Origin: Lentisphaeria bacterium UBA1829 | Lineage (GTDB): Bacteria > Verrucomicrobiota > Lentisphaeria > Victivallales > UBA1829 | DNA length: 6,369 bases | Assembly (NCBI GenBank): GCA_002338895.1 | Contig: DDJH01000008.1 | Location: 16,613 to 22,981 of the forward strand | Direction: 5' to 3' | Part shown: piece by piece, positions 1-5,879 of the stretch | Numbering within the stretch: the stretch's first letter is position 1 | Layout of the letters: the number at the start of each line of letters is the position of its first letter | The notes under the pieces: model-generated | The model's database searches: none | The model's input: the letters and a program-made list of their open reading frames with translations, nothing else | What the model was told of the DNA's origin: nothing | Made by a program: the position numbers and the translations under genes

Positions 1-733
1 CCCAGCCGGTGTTGGTGGAGCCGAGCGTGGTTTTGGTCGGATCCAGCAGGGAGTCGTTCGTCGCGTTGGAGAACACTTCCTGAGAGGAGGAAATCTGATA
101 CGAGGTGTTGTATTTTCCCTTTCCCTTGTCCGCGGCTTCCACATAGACAAACGTTGTGGAGTTTGCGTCCAGAAGAATGTCGGAAAATCCTTTCTTGGAG
201 ATATTCTTCTCCGTGAGAGTCAGCGATTTGATCTTTTTGCCGTGCTCATTGAGCAGGGTCACCTTGACCTTGGAGTTGGCCTCCAGAGAAGTCAGATTCA
301 AATCCAGTGCGGCAGCGTGTTCGCCGGTGACAATCTTGTAGGTATCGAGCGCATCGCCGAAGCCGACCCATCCTTCCGTTGAGGTCGGGGTTTCCGCAGG
401 GGCAATCTGCTCGGCGGTCGCAATGGAGGAGTTCGCGGAAGGTTCTTCGAAGTACTCCTGTTTGACGGCCAGAGTGTAATCAACCGGCGTTTTCTTCGTC
501 AGACTTTCCACCTGAATGAAGGTACTGCCGGACGGAGTCAGGTAGTTGTTGATGACTGCAACACCGTTCTTGTTCGCCGTCACGGTGGCGGTCTTGAGCT
601 TTTTCCCGACCTCGTTGACAATGGCTATTTTGATTTTTTCGCCTTGTTCGAGACCATCCACTTCGATGGTGGTTTTGGCTGCGTTGTCCGTCAGAACCTT
701 GTACGTCGCCTGAGGAATCTCCTCCTTGGCAAC
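1..733 (-). repeat. Tandem ~121-residue PPC-like beta modules, third copy starting at the left edge
   Basis: Module 1 (from about residue 861) and module 2 (from W982) align: YKVLTDNAAKTTIEVDGL with YKIVTGEHAAALDLNLTSL, then KIKIAIVNEVGKKLKTATV with KVKVTLLNEHGKKIKSLTL, then STFIQVES with TTFVYVEA. The key tyrosines are Y871 and Y992, 121 residues apart. Module 2 opens with EGWVGFGDALDTYK. The window ends in NTGW, 122 residues after that W, so a third module begins at the edge. The layout resembles pre-peptidase C-terminal domains found in secreted bacterial proteins; this assignment is from pattern memory. Confidence 0.65.
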
Positions 734-3313
734 AACACCGGAGACTTCCGCGACCCCGAGGGCAATCTCCTTGCCGGTTTCCGGTTCCACGACAACTTCA
801 ATCTCCGGAGCCACGACAATGGTATCGGTCGGTTTGCTAATCACCTGGGCAACCGTGAACGACTGTGCGTCGCTCCATCCTGTCGAATTGCCGGCGGCAT
901 CCTTCAGCATCACCTGGAAGTAGTAGGTTCTTGCCGCATCCGCTTCACTCAGAACGAGTTTCTTCGCCGTGCTGACTCCATCGCCGGAAAGTCCCTCTAC
1001 GGAAGAGGCCCAGCGGTAGAGCGATTCCGTGATTCCGAAGTTGTCCGATCCCTGCGCGGTCACTGTGAACTCGTAGGTTCCTTCCTGCTGCGCGATGCCG
1101 TATTCCTCAAGCACCGGAGCGGTGTAGTCGGTCACATGGAGATCGAGAGTCTGCTGCGCGATTCTGCCGAAAACGTCGGTCGCCGTAATGGTGACGGTCG
1201 TATTCTGAACCGTGTTGTCAACGGTAAAGCGGAACGGGTCGCTGGCGTCCACGGTGATCCCCTCTCCGCTGAGAGAATAGACCAGTTCGGCGCCCGTGGC
1301 GTTGACCGTCGCCTGGAAGTTGTATGTGCCGGCGTCCTGAACGATGCTCGAAAGACTCAGAAACTCCGGCGCGGCAACTTCTGAAACGGTCACGGTCAGG
1401 GAGGCGGCATCGGAGGCAAGTTCAAATTTCTTGTTCTCTCCGCCATACCAGAACCCGGATTCTCCATTGATGGTCAGCGTGGTCGGCGCGGTAAAGGTTG
1501 TCGCATTGAGCACGGTGTAGGTGCCAAGAGCAAGTCCGGCATCCACAGTCAGGTTCAGCGACTGCGTGGTGAACGAATCGAAGGCAAGCGGCGTTGAGAA
1601 ATCCGCAGGAAGGGTCAGATCCAGCCCGGAAACCGAAATGTTTTTGGAATCCAGTGCCGCGGCGGAAATCTTCAGTGTCCCGCTTCCGGTAATCTCGCCC
1701 GCATTGAGCTGAGCGCCCGTATAGAGAACGTCGCTTTCCACCGAGACCGTGGTGAATCCGCTGATGGCGCTTGTGATCTCATCCGAGGTCTGAAGCTGCA
1801 GAACCGAGATGTCGGCCTGTCCGCCAAGAATATCCCCGGCAATGGCGTTGCCGTCCTGAAGGACGAGCGTGGCGGTTCCGGCGACATTGGCCGTGGAAAG
1901 CGCTCCCTGGACATCACCGCCGGCAATCAGCGAGCCGCTGACCGTGGTGTTGGAAAGAATCGTGGTCACGTTTCCGGTGACCGTGGAATCCGCCAGAATC
2001 TTGTCGTCGAAGGAAATGGCGATGCCGCCGCCGACGATGGTCTCAAACGTTCCTCCGTTGATCGTGGAGGTGATGTTTCCTTTCACGGTGCTGGAGGGGA
2101 GGGCAACCTTCGTGTCGGTTCCCGCATCATTGGAGAACATTGCGATGCCGCCGCCGGCAAAGACACTGTAAGAGCCTCCGTTGATCGTGGTTTCGATATT
2201 TCCGAAGACTTCGGCGGTGCTGGCATAGCCGTCGTGTCCATAATAGTAGGAATCGGCGAAGCTGCCGCCCATCACAAACGCGGTCGATGCGTTGACATTG
2301 GTCAGGGAGAGGGTGATGACGGTCTGCTGATCGGTGACTCCTTCCGTCCCGACGCGCGAGTAGCCGAACATATTGGAGTTGTTTCCGCCGGAGATGATGT
2401 CGGAAACCATGGCATCCGTCACGCTCAGGGACGTCGAGGTCGAAACCACAACCTGGGCTCGCACATCCACCTTTGCCGTTCCGGAGGAGATTCCGCCGCC
2501 ATAGATTTCCGAAATGGCGCTTTCGCTTCCGCTGACTTGGACATTCGTCGTGCCTGTTTCCGAATAGGTCGTTCCACCGTAAGCCTGTCCGCCGCCGTAG
2601 ATGCGGACTCCTTCCTGGTAGGAGACGGTGCCGTCCGGCAGGCGGACCGTGACTCCTGTCACATTTTCACAGACAACGGTTGCTTCCGTTACATAGAATT
2701 TTGCATCCGTTCCTTCCGCGATTCCGGCGCCGAAGATCCGTCCGGGCCAGGTGTTGTTGTAGTTGTCGTCATAGCCGCTGACGGAGGTGTTGCGGACAAT
2801 GACTTCCGCGGATCCCTGTCTTCCCGTAGCGTTGTTTCCGGCCAATCCGCCGCCGCGGAGGTCCGTATAGAGATCGGAATTCTCAACAATCAGGGTTCCG
2901 GAGGTCTGCGTTCCTTCCACTCCGGTCAGACGGGAACCGGCATAGATGCCGAGTTTATTGTTCGGATCGGTCCAGGAGATGTTTTTGATGGTCAGCGTTG
3001 CGCTGCCATCCAGATTGATGCTGTCCACGCCGGCATAATAGGCAATCGGGGTGGAGATCTGAGAGCCGTTGTTTCCATCCAGAAGGATATTGCGGTCGCC
3101 GCCGACCGTCGAAACAAAACGGGTGGTCTGGTCGCCGATCGCAAGAATGGTCTTGCCGTTTGCCTGTGTGATGGCTTCATCGTAGGACCCGAACGCATCG
3201 GTCCCGATGGTCAAAGCCGTTTCGACTCCGTCAATGGTGACATTGACCGTTGTTCCTGTCGGATAGGTCACCGAATCCGACCAGAGGGGGTTGTAGACTA
3301 CATACGCAGCCAT
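1..3313 (-). CDS. Giant repetitive surface/secreted adhesin-like protein, C-terminus beyond window (partial)
   Basis: Open for 1104 codons from ATG (complement of 3311-3313) to the left edge with no stop. The start is supported by AAGGA seven bases upstream. Visible architecture: residues 1-150 are beta-rich and begin MAAYVVYNPLWSD; 154-498 hold ten Gly-Gly turns in a beta-helix-like series; 499-645 are more beta-rich sequence resembling the end of autotransporter passengers; 649-820 are two Ig/cadherin-like domains; 825-860 is a Pro/Glu/Val linker; 861-1104 hold PPC-like tandem modules. Thr, Ser, Gly, Asn and Val dominate, and I found a single Cys (C215). There is no N-terminal hydrophobic signal peptide, so the export route is unclear (type I secretion is one possibility; the needed C-terminus is out of view). 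The role as an extracellular adhesin or surface-layer-like protein is inferred from architecture alone. It lies downstream of, and in the same direction as, the ribF-tsaC operon but has its own promoter-like sequence. Confidence 0.9.
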   Translation of the reverse strand, partial: MAAYVVYNPLWSDSVTYPTGTTVNVTIDGVETALTIGTDAFGSYDEAITQANGKTILAIGDQTTRFVSTVGGDRNILLDGNNGSQISTPIAYYAGVDSINLDGSATLTIKNISWTDPNNKLGIYAGSRLTGVEGTQTSGTLIVENSDLYTDLRGGGLAGNNATGRQGSAEVIVRNTSVSGYDDNYNNTWPGRIFGAGIAEGTDAKFYVTEATVVCENVTGVTVRLPDGTVSYQEGVRIYGGGQAYGGTTYSETGTTNVQVSGSESAISEIYGGGISSGTAKVDVRAQVVVSTSTSLSVTDAMVSDIISGGNNSNMFGYSRVGTEGVTDQQTVITLSLTNVNASTAFVMGGSFADSYYYGHDGYASTAEVFGNIETTINGGSYSVFAGGGIAMFSNDAGTDTKVALPSSTVKGNITSTINGGTFETIVGGGIAISFDDKILADSTVTGNVTTILSNTTVSGSLIAGGDVQGALSTANVAGTATLVLQDGNAIAGDILGGQADISVLQLQTSDEITSAISGFTTVSVESDVLYTGAQLNAGEITGSGTLKISAAALDSKNISVSGLDLTLPADFSTPLAFDSFTTQSLNLTVDAGLALGTYTVLNATTFTAPTTLTINGESGFWYGGENKKFELASDAASLTVTVSEVAAPEFLSLSSIVQDAGTYNFQATVNATGAELVYSLSGEGITVDASDPFRFTVDNTVQNTTVTITATDVFGRIAQQTLDLHVTDYTAPVLEEYGIAQQEGTYEFTVTAQGSDNFGITESLYRWASSVEGLSGDGVSTAKKLVLSEADAARTYYFQVMLKDAAGNSTGWSDAQSFTVAQVISKPTDTIVVAPEIEVVVEPETGKEIALGVAEVSGVVAKEEIPQATYKVLTDNAAKTTIEVDGLEQGEKIKIAIVNEVGKKLKTATVTANKNGVAVINNYLTPSGSTFIQVESLTKKTPVDYTLAVKQEYFEEPSANSSIATAEQIAPAETPTSTEGWVGFGDALDTYKIVTGEHAAALDLNLTSLEANSKVKVTLLNEHGKKIKSLTLTEKNISKKGFSDILLDANSTTFVYVEAADKGKGKYNTSYQISSSQEVFSNATNDSLLDPTKTTLGSTNTGW
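854..1369 (-). other. Two tandem Ig/cadherin-like domains within the giant protein
   Basis: Residues ~649-730 and ~731-820 are homologous-looking beta-sandwich units. Both start with Ala-Pro (APEFLSL and TAPVLEE) and both carry an (A/E)GTY(N/E)F strand, as in DAGTYNFQATV and QEGTYEFTVTA. The first ends in TVTITATDVFGRIAQQTLDLHV, the strand-turn pattern seen in bacterial Ig-like and cadherin-like domains. The second ends in a fibronectin-like AARTYYFQVMLKDAAGNSTGW strand pair. Such domains usually act as spacers or adhesive modules in surface proteins. The exact family cannot be fixed by eye. Confidence 0.55.
1820..2854 (-). repeat. Ten-fold ~37-residue Gly-Gly repeat series (beta-helix-like) inside the giant protein
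   Basis: GG, GGG or GAG turns fall at about residues 155, 196, 241, 273, 310, 350, 388, 429, 466 and 498, with spacings of 41, 45, 32, 37, 40, 38, 41, 37 and 32. Most follow a hydrophobic pair (IY, FA, IV, LI, IL) and precede a short I/L-rich strand. The two closest copies, INGGSYSVFAGGGIAM and INGGTFETIVGGGIAI, sit exactly 41 residues apart. At DNA level they share a perfect 16-base match (2052-2067 and 2175-2190), suggesting fairly recent duplication. The pattern fits stacked beta-helix coils; the fold is inferred. Confidence 0.75.
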
Positions 3314-3320
3314 GGTTCTT

Positions 3321-3325
3321 TCCTT
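3321..3325 (-). promoter_or_regulatory. Ribosome binding site of the giant protein gene
   Basis: AAGGA on the minus strand lies seven bases before the ATG at 3313. It decides that start; a second ATG at 3303 is out of frame. Confidence 0.75.
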
Positions 3326-3349
3326 TCTATTCGATGTTTGGGGGTTCTT

Positions 3350-3377
3350 CTTATATCGAAATATGGAACGACGTCAG
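3350..3377 (-). promoter_or_regulatory. Candidate sigma70 promoter of the giant protein gene
   Basis: On the minus strand CTGACG (complement of 3372-3377, 4 of 6 to TTGACA) is followed after 16 bases by TATAAG (complement of 3350-3355, 5 of 6 to TATAAT). Initiation would fall near 3343, giving a leader of about 30 nt with the Shine-Dalgarno inside it. The match is moderate, and the rules used are those of other bacteria. Confidence 0.4.
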
Positions 3378-3447
3378 GAAAATCTTCTCTCCTTCCGCCG
3401 CATCGCAAAATCTGGAATTCCGGAATCATGGCTGTTCTCCTCTTTTC

Positions 3448-3870
3448 TCATAGCCGCATGGGCGTATCTCGCAGAATCCGGAACGGGCACACACATTTGT
3501 GTGCCGGGAGGGATAAGAGACGTTTCACTCTGTGAATCAGACAACGGAGTGTGCAGAACAACGTCAGATAAAAATGATCCGCCCGGATGCAGTTGACGAC
3601 ATACCGGGTCTGCCGGAGGAATGCCTTCATCGTGAAAGAGAGGCTTGGGATCCAGGTTCTCTGCTGCGGGATCCGGATCAGGCATCTGTCATCCTGCCCG
3701 GGAAGTGAGCAATGCAGATTCACCTCTGTTTTTTCCCCGCGGGACAGCGTATCAACAGAAATAGTCCCTTTTTCATCCAGCCACGCAGATGGGGAAACCG
3801 TCAACGTCTGGCAAAATCCGTCAACGATTCCTCCTGCGGCAAAGTGAAATTTTCCCGCGCTTGAAATCAT
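3448..3870 (-). CDS. Possible 140-residue protein of unknown function
   Basis: I do not recognise this protein. ATG at 3870 has a purine-rich AGAGGG about nine bases upstream and a strong promoter-like sequence ending some 20 bases before that, which is the main support. The first ~75 residues look protein-like and beta-rich (KFHFAAGGIVDG, KGTISVDTLSRGEKTEVNL). The second half is odd: Cys- and Leu-rich (FYLTLFCTLRCLIHRVKRLL) with codon choices unlike the neighbouring genes. No signal peptide or known motif is visible. A second minus frame is also open over 3374-3685, so a frameshifted or decaying gene is possible. The stretch may equally be a non-coding leader of the giant gene or simple spacer. 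Confidence 0.3.
   Translation of the reverse strand: MISSAGKFHFAAGGIVDGFCQTLTVSPSAWLDEKGTISVDTLSRGEKTEVNLHCSLPGQDDRCLIRIPQQRTWIPSLSFTMKAFLRQTRYVVNCIRADHFYLTLFCTLRCLIHRVKRLLSLPAHKCVCPFRILRDTPMRL
3486..3505. repeat. Perfect 8-bp inverted repeat (hairpin) in the intergenic region
   Basis: GGCACACA and TGTGTGCC flank a 4-base loop. Neither strand has a following T-run, so it does not look like an intrinsic terminator. It could be an RNA hairpin in a leader transcript or a protein-binding palindrome, about 170 nt upstream of the giant gene. Confidence 0.5.
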
Positions 3871-3987
3871 TTCTCATTACCCTCTGAAAAACTGCTATAT
3901 TATATCCTCTTTTTTGGAAAAAACAAGAAGGGTAACTTATTTTTTGAGAATCTTTCACAAAAATATAATTTCGGATAAAAATGAGTT
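3871..3987. other. AT-rich intergenic segment after tsaC
   Basis: A sharply AT-rich stretch with several A and T tracts separates the tsaC stop from the possible small gene. It carries the TATAAT promoter. I see no GC-rich stem followed by a U-run, so no intrinsic terminator for the ribF-tsaC operon can be called. Read-through into the left block remains possible. Confidence 0.6.
3899..3926 (-). promoter_or_regulatory. Strong promoter-like sequence with perfect TATAAT
   Basis: On the minus strand TTGTTT (complement of 3921-3926, 3 of 6 to TTGACA) precedes TATAAT (complement of 3899-3904, exact consensus) by 16 bases. It is embedded in an AT-rich stretch that contrasts with the GC-rich surroundings. 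Transcription would start near 3892 and run left, into the 140-codon frame or as a long leader of the giant gene. Confidence 0.55.
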
Positions 3988-4563
3988 TTACAGAAGGATT
4001 TTTTGAATATCCTGTTTGGAAATGGGTCCCTCCCGCAGAATCTTCCAGGAGTTGTCCGCTCCGACCAGAAGAACTGTCGACGCTCTGGACGTTTCGGGCA
4101 GGGGGCCTTCATCCACAATATAGTCCGGCTGTTCCGCAAGCATTGCGCACGCATCGGAGACCTTCAGCGCCGCCGGTTCCCCGGAACGGTTCGCACTGGT
4201 CGACGCCAGCGGCTTCCCGTACGCCCTCAGAAGAGAGAGAATAAACGGATGATCCGGGATCCGGAATCCGAATGTCGATCCGTTCCGATCCGGGACAATC
4301 AGCGTGAGCGGTCCCGGCATCAGCACCTCCGCCAGACGGCGCGCCGCGGACGGAAGCGGACAGCCGCTGATCTCCTCCGCGGAATCCACCGATGGAAGAA
4401 ATGCCGCCAGCGGCTTGTTTTCCGAACGATGCTTCATCGCATAAATCCGATTGCGTGCACTGGAATCCGACCAGTCGCAGACCAGACCGTAGACCGTTTC
4501 CGTCGGAACCAGCAGCACGCTTCCCTGCCGGGAGAGAGTCTTCAGCGCTTCTTCCAGGACCAT
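3988..4563 (-). CDS. tsaC: Threonylcarbamoyl-AMP synthase (TsaC/Sua5/YrdC family, short form)
   Basis: A 191-residue YrdC-domain protein. It makes L-threonylcarbamoyladenylate from threonine, bicarbonate and ATP, the first step of t6A at position 37 of ANN-decoding tRNAs in the cytoplasm; TsaB, TsaD and TsaE then complete transfer. Family signatures seen: PTETVYGL (20-27), the KHR and NKPLA basic patch (44-53), PGPLT (83-87), FRIPDH (100-105), STSANRSGEP (121-130) and the late REG (177-179). The length equals the E. coli TsaC type, without the extra C-terminal domain of Sua5. The start at 4563 lies 6 nt after the queD stop with GAGAGA between them, so translation is probably coupled to queD. 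It is the last gene of the operon in this window. Confidence 0.93.
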   Translation of the reverse strand: MVLEEALKTLSRQGSVLLVPTETVYGLVCDWSDSSARNRIYAMKHRSENKPLAAFLPSVDSAEEISGCPLPSAARRLAEVLMPGPLTLIVPDRNGSTFGFRIPDHPFILSLLRAYGKPLASTSANRSGEPAALKVSDACAMLAEQPDYIVDEGPLPETSRASTVLLVGADNSWKILREGPISKQDIQKILL

Positions 4564-4569
4564 TCTCTC

Positions 4570-4941
4570 TCACTCCTCAAAATAGCTGGCGCCGGACGTA
4601 TGGTTCTCTCCGACCCGAACCCGGTACACTTTGACGTTGCCGTCATCCAGTTTCGAACTCAGAACCTTGTAAATGTGCATCGCGATATTCTCGCTGGTCG
4701 GATTCAGCTTGTCGAACGGCGGAATCTGATTGAGGTCCTTGTGATCCAGTTCCGCCAGAATCGCATCCAGTTCCCGTTTCAGCGCCTTGAAGTCCACGGC
4801 TATGCCGATTTCGTCCAGTTTCCGGGAGCGGATGAAAACCTGCACGCTCCAATTGTGTCCATGCTTCTCCGAGCAGTTCCCGCAATATCCTTTCAGCGAA
4901 TGGGCGGAGGAAAATTCCCGGGTGACATCCAGTTCAAACAT
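4570..4941 (-). CDS. queD: 6-carboxy-5,6,7,8-tetrahydropterin synthase (QueD/PTPS family)
   Basis: A 123-residue protein of the usual length. QueD converts 7,8-dihydroneopterin triphosphate to 6-carboxytetrahydropterin, an early step to preQ0 and queuosine of tRNA. Zinc ligands are H14 (FSSAHSL), H27 and H29 (HGH). C23 in the CxxxHGH motif is the expected catalytic cysteine, and the D66-H67 pair of LDHKDLN forms the rest of the catalytic relay. PTSEN (81-85) and E112 (VRVGEN) match the pterin-binding residues. The Cys favours QueD over the folate-type PTPS-III, which has Glu there. C20 is an extra nearby cysteine. AAGGA lies eight bases before the ATG. No queC, queE or queF is visible here, so the assignment rests on motifs. 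Confidence 0.92.
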   Translation of the reverse strand: MFELDVTREFSSAHSLKGYCGNCSEKHGHNWSVQVFIRSRKLDEIGIAVDFKALKRELDAILAELDHKDLNQIPPFDKLNPTSENIAMHIYKVLSSKLDDGNVKVYRVRVGENHTSGASYFEE

Positions 4942-4949
4942 CTTGCCTG

Positions 4950-4954
4950 TCCTT
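4950..4954 (-). promoter_or_regulatory. Ribosome binding site of queD
   Basis: AAGGA on the minus strand, eight bases before the queD ATG at 4941, lies within a purine-rich 29-nt gap after the stop of the upstream gene. Confidence 0.75.
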
Positions 4955-4970
4955 CTTTCTTCTCTTTATT

Positions 4971-5876
4971 TTATTTCTGCTGTTTCTTCTGTTCTTCGAG
5001 TTTCTGTTCCAGAGCGCGGATCTTCTGAAGGGATTGCGTCTCCTTCTCCTTCAGTGCCGAGATTTCCCGGTCCTTTTCGCCTGCAAGTTTTTCCATCTGC
5101 TCCAGACGTGCTTTCCGTTCGGCGGCAAAGCGCTCCTTGAGTTCCGCAATCTCCCGATCGCGGGCGGATTTCATTTCCGTAAGTGCGCGATTGAACTCCT
5201 TCTGCTGAACCGAGAGGCCCTGACGGAGTTCGCCGATTCCGCGCTTGAGCTCCTCGGTCGATCCGGAAAGACGGACCGTCTTTTCATCCACCGCCTGAAT
5301 CGCGCTCTGCTGACGGCTCTCCGCCGAACGGTTCTGCTGCTCCGTCCTCGTCTGACGCTGGAACAGAAAGACCGACAGCACCAGCAGAATCGCCAGCAGC
5401 AGAAACACCAGTCCGTACCCGAGCACGACCTTCCGTTCCGCCCGGTTTGCCTTGTGCTCCAGATTGTGCATCCGTTCCGCCATGTTCTGAAAACTTTCCG
5501 CAATGATCCGGCCGAGTTCATCGGACTGCTGTTTGGCGATCAGAGCGAACTCTTCCGTGGGCGGTGTCTGCCCCGCGGACGTTTTCCGGGGTGTTTCCGC
5601 CGGCGGTTTCGCCGTTTCCGCTCCGTCGGCCGGTTCCGGACGCACCGGATGGGTCTTGGCCAGCTCCGTTTCGATATCATTTCCGGAAAGTCCCTTGTTC
5701 CGCAGTTCGGAGATCTCCCTGAGAACCGCAAGCGCCGCATCCGTATAGACCCGGCGGCGGCCCACCATCTTGAAATCAATATACTGGGTATAGCGTGCCA
5801 GCCAGTCGTTGACCGTCGTCCGGGCAACCGACAACGTTTCCGCAAGTTCGATAACGGTATAAGTCTTTTCTTCCAT
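4971..5876 (-). CDS. MerR-type HTH protein with one membrane span and C-terminal coiled coil
   Basis: 301 residues. Residues 5-77 look like a MerR-family winged helix-turn-helix: YTVIELAETLSVARTTVNDW is the HTH, followed by GRRRVYTDAAL as the wing and an ISELRNKGLSGNDIETEL helix. A Pro/Thr/Ala linker (78-107) and an amphipathic helix (108-148) follow. Residues 150-172 are a clear membrane segment (VVLGYGLVFLLLAILLVLSV...). Residues ~180-301 are a Glu/Lys/Arg-rich coiled coil or single charged helix. Net positive charge before the span suggests N-terminus in the cytoplasm and coil outside. The classical C-terminal effector-binding domain of MerR activators is absent. HTH plus coil recalls RacA-type chromosome-anchoring proteins of Bacillus, but that likeness is structural only. 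The ATG lies 3 nt after the ribF stop. Function unknown. Confidence 0.85.
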   Translation of the reverse strand: MEEKTYTVIELAETLSVARTTVNDWLARYTQYIDFKMVGRRRVYTDAALAVLREISELRNKGLSGNDIETELAKTHPVRPEPADGAETAKPPAETPRKTSAGQTPPTEEFALIAKQQSDELGRIIAESFQNMAERMHNLEHKANRAERKVVLGYGLVFLLLAILLVLSVFLFQRQTRTEQQNRSAESRQQSAIQAVDEKTVRLSGSTEELKRGIGELRQGLSVQQKEFNRALTEMKSARDREIAELKERFAAERKARLEQMEKLAGEKDREISALKEKETQSLQKIRALEQKLEEQKKQQK

Positions 5877-5879
5877 GTG

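Noticed and set aside
644..1384. 246-codon open frame on the plus strand
   Set aside because: It is antisense to the Ig-like and PPC-like part of the giant gene, and its Arg/Gly/Asn-rich product shows no domain.
2234..3535. 433-codon open frame on the plus strand
   Set aside because: It lies antisense to the giant gene, whose minus frame has clear repeats, domains and a good Shine-Dalgarno. The plus-strand product is low-complexity with no recognisable motif, so it is a shadow of codon bias.
3312..3596. 94-codon plus-strand frame in the intergenic gap
   Set aside because: No plausible Shine-Dalgarno, and it begins over the start codon of the giant gene. The hydrophobic stretches are not organised as a signal peptide plus domain.
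3944..3960. Imperfect TTGTGA/TCTCAA inverted repeat after tsaC as a terminator
   Set aside because: The stem is AT-rich with a mismatch and is followed by A residues rather than a T-run in the transcribed direction.
4109..4573. 154-codon minus frame overlapping tsaC
   Set aside because: Out-of-frame shadow of tsaC; the tsaC frame carries the complete YrdC signature set.
4003..5028. 341-codon open frame on the plus strand
   Set aside because: It is antisense across tsaC, queD and the end of the MerR-like gene, all with clear family motifs. Its product is Arg/Gln-rich without motifs.
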